A stretch of 64,000 nt of DNA from Cloacimonetes bacterium UBA5614 (GCA_002424605.1 DIKQ01000005.1:364298-428297), one strand, 5' to 3'. Numbered from the stretch's first letter, positions 45,901 through 54,616 are shown. Program-made: numbers and translations. Notes: generated from the sequence alone by a model not told the origin.

Positions 45901-46074
45901 GTCGGCTATGATTTTCATGGTTCCGTTCTCAATAGATGTGGTGCTGGTGCCTACATTGGTCCAACCGTTGCCCACTACTCCGTCCGAACGGTTGAAGTCG
46001 TCATGGAAAATAATTTCTGCGGTTAGCGATACGATGGCAAAAACACAAAAAAGTAAGATAAGGCTTGCTTTCAT
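42901..46074 (-). CDS. Secreted multidomain protein with FN3, LamG and C-type lectin domains
   Basis: The 1057-residue protein has a signal peptide (1 to about 19), an N-terminal concanavalin-like domain (about 20-190), an FN3 domain (about 195-285), a LamG domain (about 330-520; ALDFNGSSSFLYF, WHHIVATVHSN), a strand-rich linker, a C-type lectin domain (about 645-770; TWMQ-like WTQANASC, WWPEQPDN, GFWND) and two further FN3 domains to about 1035. It lacks the FlgD-like tail of other secreted proteins here. Sugar binding is suggested by QPDN and WND, which mimic calcium-dependent lectin sites. The middle (43560-45250) is visibly more AT-rich than both ends, as if a LamG/lectin block had been inserted into an FN3 scaffold. 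Confidence 0.85.
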   Translation of the reverse strand: MKASLILLFCVFAIVSLTAEIIFHDDFNRSDGVVGNGWTNVGTSTTSIENGTMKIIADNGKGIRREFPDIASGVYYVQYDWLIQSNDWYADAFPTGVATHLIVDDAGNLCYDVDGTMSNPIILQNIAFNSWNTVKLKVDLDTDRFSVWLNGVLCAENIQGIVVNSFYRFTFRAGLGANVVQYVDNFFVYDDVPPAIPTGFTAMGNVNEIILYWDEAANQDFLTYKIYRDTTSPATTMLIEISGSETQFIDTNAEANTDYFYRIKAVSLQTNESEFSNEVSSHLQPQAVISPIEITFNVGYGYSDSTYITITNTGNYPLNWNISGCSGDLDGLIAQYSFNGNSVNETGNQEFDAINNDAVFTSDRFGTPNSALDFNGSSSFLYFNNNIQFESEMTISCWVLQRTISYAPGIVSRYGGWSLFGDTENQPQVRFYSSSGATLIAPYTTNSWHHIVATVHSNTKSIFMDGILYGQNECGGTSNYGEDMYIGKYYSGGYYWDGKIDDIMIYNRALSENEVMQIYSEQSTSGSYAITDKYRFYPLYGTIEPNDQQSIQITLYDSDLSVGSYIDTLFIATNDVHNPNHEILVTVNVLPPVPQINLGAVTINVNQENRLRESLFSIENVGQGKLTYQLKGKDSLSDYNPSNPIVGYSFLGEHNYHHYYLSDYTSSWTQANASCTSIGGHLATISSMEENSFLASRYSQQAWIGLTDQEQEGVFKWVTSEPLIFTRWWPEQPDNYEDGEDYAEINYGGIGFWNDQKNDHSFDGIPIKHILEIDNPYTQSILTFIPNTGILEANSNYNHTLQAYCNNLQDGVYDTAILLISNAIVPNDSIEIPVRINVDITPPMDVQGLHNNIDQTDANQIALTWSANAVSDSVHFYKIYRKGRDETSWRLLSTVNANTLSYIDRSFTPLDSTFVYYRVTAIDWVGNESEPSEEIIASLFRFRAPDNLTLDIINNRHVELNWSPVTETLYGTTGTPSCYVIYKSERPLPLSDFDFLAISTTNNFTHQWAAYFQPVNRLFYIVTAYGGDLGETRALVSSKPDWKYGELHRKLINPFKQ

Positions 46075-46133
46075 AGCTATTCTCCCCTTAAAATAATATC
46101 TTCTTTTGTTAAGGATTGTGTCAAGAGAAAAGA

Positions 46134-46241
46134 TGTAGCATAGGATTGCATCCTGTTGTTATATGAGTTTTGCAACCTCATGCAATGTAATGGCACGGTT
46201 GGAAACCATGCCGTACAACAGCTTGGGAAAGCTATGTTACA
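46134..46241. mobile_element. 108-bp MITE-like element, copy B
   Basis: This is the second copy of the element at 42719, in the same orientation and with the same length; TGTAGCATAG at the left end has one mismatch to CTATGTTACA at the right. It lies just upstream of the secreted-protein gene start. About six substitutions separate the copies. Confidence 0.78.
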
Positions 46242-46312
46242 AATGTGAAAGATACAGGTATGGCGAGTCACCTCACAAGCGAGGGATGAGAATCATATGA
46301 TTATCTAATAAT

Positions 46313-46345
46313 AAAAAAAGCCCTGCCAAAAAAAGCAAGGCTTTT
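46313..46345 (-). terminator. Terminator of the ribosomal protein supercluster
   Basis: On the minus strand AAAGCC-T-TGC pairs with GCA-G-GGCTTT around an A/T-rich loop (one internal mismatch), followed by seven U. It lies 25 bases after rplQ. Confidence 0.8.
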
Positions 46346-46369
46346 ATATCACCGGGATGGTTACCCGAA

Positions 46370-46834
46370 TTATTCCTTGGTAAGGTCGGCGGCTTGGATA
46401 TCTTCTATCTTTGCCTTTTTGGGAGCCTTGGCTTTCTTGGCTGTATCAGCTTTGTGCTCTTCATGCTTGGGAGCAAGCTGGACAAATTCAATGATAGCCA
46501 TAGGAGCGGAATCGCCTTTGCGATAGCCTGTCTTCAGAACGCGGGTATAACCGCCGTTGCGGTCCTGCATCTGAGGGGCAACTTCTTCAAACAGTCTTTT
46601 GACAAGGGTGCGGTTTCCGAGCACACTATAAGCCAGACGGCGGGTGGCAACTGAATCTTTCTTGGCATAAGTGATGAGTCTTTCCACAACACTGCGGAGA
46701 GATTTTGCCTTGACTTCAGTGGTTTCAATTCTGCCGTTGGGGCTGATAATCATGGACTTCACCAGGTTGCGGAACATGGCAGTCCTGTGTGCTTTTTCCC
46801 TTCCGAACTTTTTACCTTCTAATCTATGTCGCAT
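46370..46834 (-). CDS. rplQ: 50S ribosomal protein L17
   Basis: L17 (154 residues) opens MRHRLEGKKFGREKAHR and contains LRSVVERLITYAKKD and NGGYTRVLKTGYRKGD. The last 35 or so residues, rich in Lys and Ala (KKAKAPKKAKIEDIQ), go beyond the usual 115-130-residue core. Its ATG overlaps the rpoA stop by one base (TAATG), so it is coupled to rpoA. It is the last gene of the supercluster. Confidence 0.97.
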   Translation of the reverse strand: MRHRLEGKKFGREKAHRTAMFRNLVKSMIISPNGRIETTEVKAKSLRSVVERLITYAKKDSVATRRLAYSVLGNRTLVKRLFEEVAPQMQDRNGGYTRVLKTGYRKGDSAPMAIIEFVQLAPKHEEHKADTAKKAKAPKKAKIEDIQAADLTKE

Positions 46835-47961
46835 TATTTCACCTTCTTCTTTGTGGCAGTGGGAACAGGTTTGCGGGGCGGAGTAGCTGTCTTTGTAACA
46901 GGTTTCTCTTCCTCAACCACAGTTGGTTCCACGATAGCAACTTCTTCGGCCTGAACCGGGATACCGCGGCTACGCGCGTCATTTATCTTTTTATAAATGG
47001 AATCCACATCCATTCCCAGTTGCAAATCATACTTTTTAAGTTTTTGCATTATCTCTTCGAGTGACTTCTTACCGAAGTTACGGAACTTGAGCATCTCTGC
47101 TTCGCTCTTGCCGACCAGTTCACCGATGGTGTAGATGTTTGCCTGGTCAAGGCAGTTGGCGGCGCGGACAGTAAGCTCTATTTCCTTGACGCTCATCCTG
47201 AGGATGCGCTCCATCTCTTCGAGTTCGGGGTCAAGCTGTACATCGCGGATGTACTCGGGCTCGACTTCAAACAGGCAGAGCTTTCCGAACATGTCCTTCA
47301 GTATCTTGGCTGAAAGGAAGAGGGCATGCTTGGGTTCGTAAGCTCCATTGGACCAGATTTCCAGGATAAGCTTGTCATAATTCATCTTCTCTTTCACACG
47401 CTGATGGGTGACGGAGAAATTGACTTTCATTACAGGGGAGTAAATCGAGTCAATCGGGATGGCTCCAACGGGTTTTCCTTCCACATCCTGTCTGTCAGCG
47501 GGAATGTAACCCCTGCCTATACCAATCCAGAGTTCTATCTTCAGGTCGATGTCATCGGTGACTTCCAGCAGATACAAATCCTTGTTGATGATTTTGACAT
47601 CTGCTGTTTCCTTGATTTCAGCAGCAGTGACAACACCCTTTCCCTTATGGTCAAGCACGACCATTACCTCGTCCACCACGTTGGATTGGACGACCAGCTG
47701 CTTGAGCCGCAGGATAAGGTCAATGTAATCTGAATTCGTTCCCGGAATGGGTGTAAATTCATGATGCAAACCTTCAATGCGCACATGACGAACCGCCGCT
47801 CCCTGTATTGAAGACAATAAGACACGGCGTAAGGTGTTTCCGATAGTGGTGCCGAATCCGGGTTCCAAAGGTCCTATTTCAAACTTGCCATAGGTCTTGG
47901 AATACGTGGATTCCTCTGCCACAACATTTTCGGGCATCTGTAACGGTTCAAGAAACATCAT
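46834..47961 (-). CDS. rpoA: DNA-directed RNA polymerase subunit alpha
   Basis: The 375-residue subunit has the dimerising N-terminal domain (GPLEPGFGTTIGNTLRRVLL) that assembles beta and beta', and a C-terminal domain with LTVRAANCLDQANIYTIGEL and NFGKKSLEEI that binds UP elements and activators. A tail of about 35 residues rich in Glu, Pro, Thr and Lys follows the C-terminal domain, beyond the typical 315-330 length. The first of two adjacent ATG codons is 7 bases after AGGAG. It lies between rpsD and rplQ as usual. Confidence 0.98.
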   Translation of the reverse strand: MMFLEPLQMPENVVAEESTYSKTYGKFEIGPLEPGFGTTIGNTLRRVLLSSIQGAAVRHVRIEGLHHEFTPIPGTNSDYIDLILRLKQLVVQSNVVDEVMVVLDHKGKGVVTAAEIKETADVKIINKDLYLLEVTDDIDLKIELWIGIGRGYIPADRQDVEGKPVGAIPIDSIYSPVMKVNFSVTHQRVKEKMNYDKLILEIWSNGAYEPKHALFLSAKILKDMFGKLCLFEVEPEYIRDVQLDPELEEMERILRMSVKEIELTVRAANCLDQANIYTIGELVGKSEAEMLKFRNFGKKSLEEIMQKLKKYDLQLGMDVDSIYKKINDARSRGIPVQAEEVAIVEPTVVEEEKPVTKTATPPRKPVPTATKKKVK

Positions 47962-47998
47962 AAACAGACTCCTTTTTCTTAATTAAGTCTGGCACTAC

Positions 47999-48616
47999 TT
48001 ACTTGGAGTAGAACTCAACAATCAATCTGACATCGACGGTGCTCGGGATTTCCGAAGCAGCCGGCATAGACATAAACTGACCAGTCATTCTTTCTTTATC
48101 AACACTCAGCCAGGAATAGGGAGAAGTAGCTTCCGTGCGTTCCATGGCTTCCTGTATCATTTTATTGCTGCGGCTCTTTTCACGCACGGCAATAATGTCA
48201 CCCGGTTTTACCAGGAATGAAGGGATATCGACTTTCTTGCCATTGACAGTGAAGTGGCCGTGACCAACGAACTGGCGTGCCTGCATCCTGGTAACTGCGA
48301 AGCCCAGGCGATAGACCACATTATCCAGACGGCGTTCCAGGAACAGCATCAGGTTGTCACCGGTAACACCGGTCATTTTCTCAGCCTTGACAAAGTAGTT
48401 GTGGAACTGACGTTCCAACAGGCAATAGATAAGCCTGAGTTTTTGCTTTTCCTTCAGATGCGTACCGTAGTCGCTCACCTTGCGGCGAAACGATTTACCG
48501 TGCTGTCCGGCCGGGTAGTTTCTCTTGGTCAGGATACGGTCATATTTTGAGGTACCGAAAAGGTTCTCGCCAAACCGACGACAGAGTTTTGCTTTGGGTC
48601 CTGTATATCTTGCCAT
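47999..48616 (-). CDS. rpsD: 30S ribosomal protein S4
   Basis: S4 (205 residues) is a primary 16S binder and, in enterobacteria, the repressor of the alpha operon. It opens [20 protein letters not shown], has the S4 RNA-binding domain [15 protein letters not shown] with [14 protein letters not shown], and lacks the N-terminal four-cysteine zinc set. Twelve bases separate it from rpsK. Confidence 0.98.
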   Translation of the reverse strand: MARYTGPKAKLCRRFGENLFGTSKYDRILTKRNYPAGQHGKSFRRKVSDYGTHLKEKQKLRLIYCLLERQFHNYFVKAEKMTGVTGDNLMLFLERRLDNVVYRLGFAVTRMQARQFVGHGHFTVNGKKVDIPSFLVKPGDIIAVREKSRSNKMIQEAMERTEATSPYSWLSVDKERMTGQFMSMPAASEIPSTVDVRLIVEFYSK

Positions 48617-48627
48617 TTCTCTACTCC

Positions 48628-49017
48628 TTAGATACGTCTGGTCTTGGGTGGACGGCAGCCATTGTGCGGGATGGGGGTTTCATCTTTAATCATGGAAACC
48701 CTGAGTCCTGCAGCATTGATAGCCCTGATGGCAGATTCGCGTCCGCCACCGGGTCCTTTGACAATCACGCCAACCTTGGTGATACCCATTTCGATTGCTG
48801 CCTTGGCGACTTCTTCAGCTGCCAGCTGGGCTGCAAACGGGGTGCTTTTACGTGAACCTTTGTAACCAATCTTTCCACCGCTGGACCAGGCAAGGACATT
48901 GCCGGCTTTGTCAGCGAAGGAAATGATGGTGTTGTTGAAACTGGAATGGACAAATACCAATCCTTCGTCAAATGCAAGACGAACACGTTTTTTCTTAACT
49001 CTTGTTTTCTTTGCCAT
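48628..49017 (-). CDS. rpsK: 30S ribosomal protein S11
   Basis: S11 (129 residues) sits on the 30S platform near the 690 loop. The sequence has the basic N-terminus [34 protein letters not shown] and the closing [12 protein letters not shown]. Normal length; ten bases after rpsM. Confidence 0.98.
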   Translation of the reverse strand: MAKKTRVKKKRVRLAFDEGLVFVHSSFNNTIISFADKAGNVLAWSSGGKIGYKGSRKSTPFAAQLAAEEVAKAAIEMGITKVGVIVKGPGGGRESAIRAINAAGLRVSMIKDETPIPHNGCRPPKTRRI

Positions 49018-49027
49018 TCACTTGCTC

Positions 49028-49396
49028 CTATTTCTTCTTCTTCAAGCCGCCGGCTCTCGGACCTTTGCGGGTGCGGGCATTGGTATGGGTGCGCTGACCC
49101 CTGACCGGCAAACCGCGTTTGTGCCTGAGTCCTCTGTAACAGCCGATTTCCATAAGACGCTTTATATTCATAGCTGTCTGGGTCCTAAGCGAGCCTTCCA
49201 CTGTGTATTCGTGCTGAATAACTTCACGGAGAGCTTTTTCTTCATCAACTGTGAGCTCAGAGACTTTCTTGTGTTCATCGATATTGGCTTTCTTAACTAT
49301 TTCATGGGCAAGCGATCTTCCGATGCCATAAATATAGGTAAGGCCTATAACGACACGTTTGGTTTTGGGAATTTCAATACCAGCTATATGTGCCAA
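49028..49396 (-). CDS. rpsM: 30S ribosomal protein S13
   Basis: S13 (122 residues) contacts the P-site tRNA and L5. I place the start at a TTG codon (49394-49396) because GGAGGAGG lies six bases upstream and the sequence then reads AHIAGIEIP, the family N-terminus; the longer open frame runs back into rpmJ. Later features are [26 protein letters not shown] and the basic tail. Confidence 0.95.
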   Translation of the reverse strand: MAHIAGIEIPKTKRVVIGLTYIYGIGRSLAHEIVKKANIDEHKKVSELTVDEEKALREVIQHEYTVEGSLRTQTAMNIKRLMEIGCYRGLRHKRGLPVRGQRTHTNARTRKGPRAGGLKKKK

Positions 49397-49412
49397 ATTT
49401 ATCCTCCTCCAG

Positions 49413-49529
49413 TTATCCCTGTCGTTGTTTATGCTTGGGATTGGAACTGCATATGACACGGATTACGCCATGCCTTTTGATAATCCTGCAATCCTTGCAG
49501 ATTACCTTGATAGATGCTTTTACTTTCAT
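49413..49529 (-). CDS. rpmJ: 50S ribosomal protein L36
   Basis: This 38-residue gene lies between infA and rpsM. The protein begins [14 protein letters not shown] and carries the zinc ligands C11, C14, C27 and H33, the C+ form of L36, then KHKQRQG. AGGAG six bases before the ATG supports it. L36 stabilises domain V-VI contacts in 23S rRNA. Confidence 0.95.
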   Translation of the reverse strand: MKVKASIKVICKDCRIIKRHGVIRVICSSNPKHKQRQG

Positions 49530-49601
49530 TGATAACTCCTGCTTACTAACCAATCAGAGACTGACCGGTTTGTGAACTAGTCGGATTACTTTTTATCCGA
49601 A

Positions 49602-49820
49602 TCATTTATACCTGTAAGTGATCCGACCCCTGGTCAAATCATATGGTGATAATTCTAACTTAACTTTATCGCCCGGAAGGATACGAATAAAATTCATCCT
49701 CATTTTGCCGGAACTGTGAGCTAGGATTTCATGCCCGTTTTCCAATTCAACTTTGAATTGAGTATTGGGCAGAGCTTCTTTCACAATGCCTTCGACTTCA
49801 ATAACACCGGATTTACCCAT
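49602..49820 (-). CDS. infA: Translation initiation factor IF-1
   Basis: IF-1 (72 residues) is a single OB-fold that blocks the A site during initiation. The sequence shows [20 protein letters not shown], the loop [17 protein letters not shown] and [14 protein letters not shown], all canonical. It lies between map and rpmJ with AGAGGAT upstream. Confidence 0.98.
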   Translation of the reverse strand: MGKSGVIEVEGIVKEALPNTQFKVELENGHEILAHSSGKMRMNFIRILPGDKVKLELSPYDLTRGRITYRYK

Positions 49821-49852
49821 TTGTTATCCTCTTTCAACAATATGTGTCATCG

Positions 49853-50611
49853 TTACAGCCTGGTCAGTATTTCGGGCTGACCATCAGTAACTAATATTGT
49901 ATGTTCAAAATGAGCGGATAGGGAATCATCAGCGGTGCGAAATTCCCAGCCAGTTTCACGGACGTTATTTGTGCCGACATTAACCATAGGCTCTATAGCC
50001 AGAGTCATGCCGACCTGAATACGCGGCCCCTTGCCTTTTTGTCCGAAATTCGGTATTTGGGGAGATTCATGCAGCTCCCTGCCGATTCCGTGTCCGGTAA
50101 GGTTGTCGGCGACATAGAAGCCATTGGAGGCAACATAATCACCAATGGAAGCGGATATGTCCCCAATCCTGTTGCCGGCAACAGCCATGCTGATACCAAT
50201 TTCGAGGGATGTACTGGTCACGTCCAGCAGCTTCCGTGCGAGTTCTGAAACGGAACCCACCACATAAGTCCTGGCTGCGTCACCATGGTAACCTTCTTTG
50301 TATACTCCGACGTCAACTCCAAGAATATCGCCTTCCTTAAGAATTGTTTTCTTGCTGGGAATCCCATGCACAATCACAGAATTGGGAGAAGCGCATATGG
50401 TTCCCGGGAATGGCGGAAGTCCGGGGACAGTGTAACCTTTGAAAGAAGGCACTGCTCCCTGTTTCCTGATGAAGCTATCTGCAAAGTTATCTATCTCCCA
50501 TGTAGAAATACCGGGCTTTATCAGCTCTTCCAAACTTTCAAAAAGCCTAGCGATGATGTGGCAGCTATGCCTCATCTTTCTGATTTCCTCGGGAGATTTT
50601 AGATAAATCAT
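49853..50611 (-). CDS. map: Methionine aminopeptidase type I
   Basis: The 252-residue enzyme removes the initiator methionine. Metal ligands are visible in VDVGVYKEGYHGDAART, GHGIGRELHE, the glutamate in LAIEPMV and the late glutamate of FEHTILVT. No N-terminal zinc-finger extension, so type Ia. It starts two bases after secY, in the position where adk would precede it in many bacteria; adk is absent here. Confidence 0.97.
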   Translation of the reverse strand: MIYLKSPEEIRKMRHSCHIIARLFESLEELIKPGISTWEIDNFADSFIRKQGAVPSFKGYTVPGLPPFPGTICASPNSVIVHGIPSKKTILKEGDILGVDVGVYKEGYHGDAARTYVVGSVSELARKLLDVTSTSLEIGISMAVAGNRIGDISASIGDYVASNGFYVADNLTGHGIGRELHESPQIPNFGQKGKGPRIQVGMTLAIEPMVNVGTNNVRETGWEFRTADDSLSAHFEHTILVTDGQPEILTRL

Positions 50612-50613
50612 TC

Positions 50614-51936
50614 TTATCCCTGTCTGCCGCGCAGTTTACCTTTGCGCATAAAGCCGTCATAATGACGCATGACAAGATGGGATTCGATCTGCTGCAGAGT
50701 ATCCAGAGCCACACCAACTACGATAATAAGACCTGTTCCGCCAAAATAGAAAGGCAGGTCAAGCCAGGTAGTCATCATTTCCGGAGACAGCGCTACGAAT
50801 GCAAAGAACACAGCACCAGGCAGAGTAATCTTGGTAAGAACACTGTTTATATACTCTGCTGTCTTTTTCCCGGGTTTTTTGCCGGGTATATGTCCACCGT
50901 ATTTTACCATGTTCTCAGCCATTTCAGTCGGATTCAAAACTATCGCTGTATAGAAATAGGCAAAGAATATAATCAGGGTGACATATATTACCGTGTATAG
51001 GACAGCGCCTGGCGACAACCACACCCTGAGCGTCTCCCAAAAACCTCCACTGCGCCCGAAAACAGAAGCAATGGTTGCAGGGAACATCAGAACTGACTGC
51101 GCGAAAATTATAGGAATAACGCCGGCAGTGTTCACTCTCAGTGGAATGAATGTGCTTTGTCCGCCATAGACTCTTCTACCGACAATACGCTTTGCATACT
51201 GAACAGGTATCTTACGGACTGCTTCGGTTACCAGGATAACAGCTGTAGTAACTGCAACCATGACAACAAGAGCGAGGACAGCCTTTACAATACTCAGAGA
51301 TCCATTGGCTACCAACTGATACATATTAACGAAGCCGTGAGGGTATCTGGCAATAATACCGGCAAAGATTATCAGGGATATACCGTTACCAATGCCATGC
51401 TCGGTTATCTGTTCACCCAACCACATCACAATCATTGTTCCTGTCACAAGTGTTACAATACATGTAAAATAGAACAGGATATCAGGATTGGGTACAACCG
51501 GTTCTGCGCCGCTGGAAAGGCTTGCCAGCCAGACAGCGATAGCAATGGAATTGAAAGCAGCGATGCCAACAGTTCCATAGCGGGTAATCTGGTTAAGTTT
51601 CTTCTGTCCGTCTGCGCCTTCTTTTCTCAGCTTTTCGAAGTATGGAATGATGCTTCCCAAAAGCTGGATAACGATTGAGGCGGTGATATAGGGCATGATT
51701 CCCAGGGCAAAGACGGAAGCTCTTTCAAAGTTGCCGCCGACAAACAGGTCAAGCAGACCAAAAAGGTTGTTGCCCTGTCCCCTGGCTGATTCGAAGAAAC
51801 CCTGCAGTGCTGAGGCATTTATTCCCGGTGTCGGGACAAAGCTGCCCAAGCGGTATAAAACCAAAAACAAGGCAGTAAAGAAGATTTTCTTCTTTAAATC
51901 AGGAACCCTGAATACATTAGCTATCGTCTTTATCAA
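50614..51936 (-). CDS. secY: Preprotein translocase subunit SecY
   Basis: SecY (440 residues, ten membrane segments) is the channel of the Sec translocon. Hallmarks are YRLGSFVPTPGIN, the plug region after it, GIMPYITASIVIQLL, GNGISLIIFAGI and the cytoplasmic loop with RKIPVQYAKRIVG. One base separates it from rplO. It is the export route for the signal-peptide proteins in this window. Confidence 0.98.
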   Translation of the reverse strand: MIKTIANVFRVPDLKKKIFFTALFLVLYRLGSFVPTPGINASALQGFFESARGQGNNLFGLLDLFVGGNFERASVFALGIMPYITASIVIQLLGSIIPYFEKLRKEGADGQKKLNQITRYGTVGIAAFNSIAIAVWLASLSSGAEPVVPNPDILFYFTCIVTLVTGTMIVMWLGEQITEHGIGNGISLIIFAGIIARYPHGFVNMYQLVANGSLSIVKAVLALVVMVAVTTAVILVTEAVRKIPVQYAKRIVGRRVYGGQSTFIPLRVNTAGVIPIIFAQSVLMFPATIASVFGRSGGFWETLRVWLSPGAVLYTVIYVTLIIFFAYFYTAIVLNPTEMAENMVKYGGHIPGKKPGKKTAEYINSVLTKITLPGAVFFAFVALSPEMMTTWLDLPFYFGGTGLIIVVGVALDTLQQIESHLVMRHYDGFMRKGKLRGRQG

Positions 51937-51937
51937 G

Positions 51938-52393
51938 TTAGATTACCTCCGCCTTGCCGCCGTTCTTCTCAATTAATGCAAGCGCATTCTTGGAGAATGC
52001 ATTTGCTTTGATTTGAATAGCTTTGGTGAAGTCTTCCGCAGAACCTGCCAGAATCTTGACAGGGCTTTTCATCTTTCTGCCCTTGGAAATAACCAGGCCT
52101 TTTTCTTCCAGTTTGACGATATCCCATTCGGTTTCGTCAAAATCCTGTAAACGGTCCAGATTGACCACACGATATTCAACTTTGAAGATGTTCTTGAATC
52201 CGCGTTTGGGAAGCCTTCTCTGGATGGGCATCTGACCGCCTTCAAACCAAGATGGAACCCGGCCGCCGGCTCTGGCTTTGGTACCTTTGTGTCCTCTGCC
52301 TGCCTGATGTCCGTGTCCGGAACCCTGACCTTTTCCAAGTCTCTTCTTTCTTTTATATTCTGCGGGTCTTTTCAAATTACTTAATGTCAACAT
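51938..52393 (-). CDS. rplO: 50S ribosomal protein L15
   Basis: L15 (151 residues) assembles late into the 50S. The start is ATG 52393, seven bases after AGGAG, giving MLTLSNLKRP; a frame extending to 52441 overlaps rpmD. The glycine- and arginine-rich segment (GKGQGSGHGHQAGRGHKG) and FEGGQMPIQRRLPKRGF are typical. Confidence 0.97.
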   Translation of the reverse strand: MLTLSNLKRPAEYKRKKRLGKGQGSGHGHQAGRGHKGTKARAGGRVPSWFEGGQMPIQRRLPKRGFKNIFKVEYRVVNLDRLQDFDETEWDIVKLEEKGLVISKGRKMKSPVKILAGSAEDFTKAIQIKANAFSKNALALIEKNGGKAEVI

Positions 52394-52403
52394 AATACAT
52401 CTC

Positions 52404-52604
52404 CTATTTGACAGACGGGTCTTCAGAATCCACAGTCTCAACCTTGACCATGAATCTTACTTTGTCTATCATTCCCAATACAGCCGGACTGTCATCATGA
52501 ATGCGGCTCTTGCCGATGCGTCCCAAGCCAAGAGCTTTTACTGTTCTCTTGTGGACTTCCTGATGGCCTATCTGGCTGCGTATCTGCGTGACTTTTATCT
52601 TCAT
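52404..52604 (-). CDS. rpmD: 50S ribosomal protein L30
   Basis: L30 (66 residues) shows [18 protein letters not shown] and [15 protein letters not shown], then a short extra tail ([11 protein letters not shown]). Its start overlaps the rpsE stop by four bases. Confidence 0.96.
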   Translation of the reverse strand: MKIKVTQIRSQIGHQEVHKRTVKALGLGRIGKSRIHDDSPAVLGMIDKVRFMVKVETVDSEDPSVK

Positions 52605-53227
52605 TTCTCCTCCTCTGTGGTTTCAGGTAAGGAGTCTGCTTTTTTCTTTCTGGCCGGCTTGACTGGAGCTTCAGGAACTTCAGTAGTCTCGATAACAACT
52701 TTTTCTGCAACTGCTGCTTCCCTGCCGGTCAACTGGGCAACTGTCTTTCCCCTGAGGGCAGCTGCCTGGGCAATGGTTTTCATCGATTTAAGGCCGATGA
52801 TAGTAGCTTTCACGACATTGCAGGGAGTGTTTGAGCCCAGCGATTTGCATAGGATGTTTTCAATTCCGGCAGCTTCAAAGATGGCGCGGGTAGTTCCCCC
52901 GGCAATAACGCCTGTACCTTCGGAAGCAGGTTTTATCATAACACGGCTGGCACCGTAACGTCCGATAATCTCGTGAGGAACAGTTCCTTTTACCAATGGA
53001 ACGGTAAACATTGCCTTGGTTGCTTTTTCCTTGGCTTTGCGGATTGCGTCCACTATTTCATTAGCTTTGCCGGAACCGACTCCCACCTTGCCGTTTTTGT
53101 CACCAACAACGACGATGGCGCTGAAACTGAAGTTACGACCGCCTTTCACGACTTTGGCAACACGCTTGGTTTCAATAATCTTTTCGAGCAGTTTATCTTC
53201 TTCGTAATTCTTCTGTTCGTAATTCAT
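52601..53227 (-). CDS. rpsE: 30S ribosomal protein S5
   Basis: S5 (208 residues) helps proofreading and has the double-stranded-RNA-like N-terminal fold ([22 protein letters not shown]) and the C-terminal [12 protein letters not shown] region. The usual length is about 165-175; the extra 35 residues ([19 protein letters not shown]) form a Pro/Lys/Glu-rich tail like those on RpoA and L17 here. Confidence 0.97.
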   Translation of the reverse strand: MNYEQKNYEEDKLLEKIIETKRVAKVVKGGRNFSFSAIVVVGDKNGKVGVGSGKANEIVDAIRKAKEKATKAMFTVPLVKGTVPHEIIGRYGASRVMIKPASEGTGVIAGGTTRAIFEAAGIENILCKSLGSNTPCNVVKATIIGLKSMKTIAQAAALRGKTVAQLTGREAAVAEKVVIETTEVPEAPVKPARKKKADSLPETTEEEK

Positions 53228-53238
53228 TCCTATCTCCC

Positions 53239-53610
53239 TTAAAAGACCAAGCCGGCTTTTCTGGCACCATCTGCCAGAGCTTTTACGCGACCGTGGTATT
53301 TATAACCTGACCGGTCAAAAGCTACTTTTGTAATACCTTCTGCCAATGCCTTTTCACCAATCTTCAGACCAATCTGAAAGCTGACCTCGGTCTTTTTTAC
53401 TCCGCTTTCAGCTTTAAAATCCTTGGATTTTGTAGACATGGCACAAAGTGTAAATCCCTTGTCATCATCAACTATCTGGGCGTAGATGTTCTTTAGGCTG
53501 CGGAAGACAACCAGTCTGGGTCTTTCAGAAGTGCCCCACAAGTGTTTGCGGATGGCTGCTCTTCTGCGACTGCGTTTTCTATTTTTTTCTACATAACTTT
53601 CTTTAACCAT
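53239..53610 (-). CDS. rplR: 50S ribosomal protein L18
   Basis: L18 (123 residues) binds 5S rRNA together with L5. I start at ATG 53610 behind AAGGAG; the open frame upstream reads into rplF in another phase. Motifs are [33 protein letters not shown] and [17 protein letters not shown]. Confidence 0.97.
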   Translation of the reverse strand: MVKESYVEKNRKRSRRRAAIRKHLWGTSERPRLVVFRSLKNIYAQIVDDDKGFTLCAMSTKSKDFKAESGVKKTEVSFQIGLKIGEKALAEGITKVAFDRSGYKYHGRVKALADGARKAGLVF

Positions 53611-53620
53611 GCTTGTCTCC

Positions 53621-54193
53621 TTATTTCGAACCGGCTTTACCCGCTTTGATTGCCACGTATTCGTCGTGGTAGCGGACGCCTTTGCCCTTGTAGTTTTCAG
53701 GCGGACGCACAGCTCTGGTTTCAGCGGAGAACTGACCGACCATATGCCTGTCAATTCCCTTGATGCGAACGATACTCTGCAAGTCTGCTTTTGTTCCTTT
53801 GGATCTGGGTACAGCTTCAGCTTCTACTGTCAGGCCTTCCGGAATAAGCAGCATTACATCATGGGAATAACCAAGTGACAGCTTGAGCCACGGACCGATT
53901 CTTTCTGCTGAATAGCCGGTTCCGATGATGTGAAGAGTCTTCATAAAGCCCTCACTTACACCGGTTACCATATTCTGAATCAGGGCGCGGCTGAGACCGT
54001 GCCTGGCTCTCATAGTCTTGGAATCATCTTCCCTTTTGACCTGAAGAGTCTCATCAACTTTCTCAACAGTGATTCCGGGTAATAGGTCATAATTAAGTGA
54101 ACCCAGATTTCCCTTCACTGAGATACGGCTTTCCTGTATATCAACTGATACGCCGGAAGGAAGCTTTATCGGTAATTTACCTACTCGTGACAT
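53621..54193 (-). CDS. rplF: 50S ribosomal protein L6
   Basis: L6 (190 residues) lies near the sarcin-ricin loop. It opens MSRVGKLPIKLPSGV, has RHGLSRALIQNMVTGVSEG, and ends with the KGKGVRYHDEYVAIKAGK block; GIDRHMVGQFSAETRAVRPP is the second-domain signature. Slightly longer than the usual 178. Confidence 0.97.
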   Translation of the reverse strand: MSRVGKLPIKLPSGVSVDIQESRISVKGNLGSLNYDLLPGITVEKVDETLQVKREDDSKTMRARHGLSRALIQNMVTGVSEGFMKTLHIIGTGYSAERIGPWLKLSLGYSHDVMLLIPEGLTVEAEAVPRSKGTKADLQSIVRIKGIDRHMVGQFSAETRAVRPPENYKGKGVRYHDEYVAIKAGKAGSK

Positions 54194-54202
54194 AATTACC
54201 TC

Positions 54203-54616
54203 CTACCAGACCTTACAGATGTATTCACCGCCAACACGCTTGATTCTGGCATCACGGTCAGCCATCACACCCATGCTGGTGGAAATAATTGCGCAGCCGG
54301 TATTGTTGTAAACCGAGGGCAGATTATCTGCTTTGACATATACGCGGCGGCCGGGCTTGGATATCTTGTCGATACCTGTCATAACGGGGTCTCCGGTATT
54401 TGTATACCTCAGGTTCACATGGATTCTGCGGTAATTGATACGGTGGTCAGGATCTTTATCCAGAACCTGATAGTTATTCATATAGCTTTCTTCGGTGAGT
54501 ATCTTCACAATGTTTTCCAATAAACGACTGTGGTTCAGGATAACATGCGTATGACCGGCACGATATGCATTGCGAATCTTGGTTAATGCATCAGCTATCG
54601 GATCGCTTACGCTCAT
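54203..54616 (-). CDS. rpsH: 30S ribosomal protein S8
   Basis: S8 (137 residues) is a central-domain 16S binder and, in Escherichia coli, the spc-operon repressor. Visible are SDPIADALTKIRNA, YRRIHVNLRYTNTG, SKPGRRVYVKADNLP and the C-terminal ISTSMGVMADRDARIKRVGG. Confidence 0.97.
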   Translation of the reverse strand: MSVSDPIADALTKIRNAYRAGHTHVILNHSRLLENIVKILTEESYMNNYQVLDKDPDHRINYRRIHVNLRYTNTGDPVMTGIDKISKPGRRVYVKADNLPSVYNNTGCAIISTSMGVMADRDARIKRVGGEYICKVW

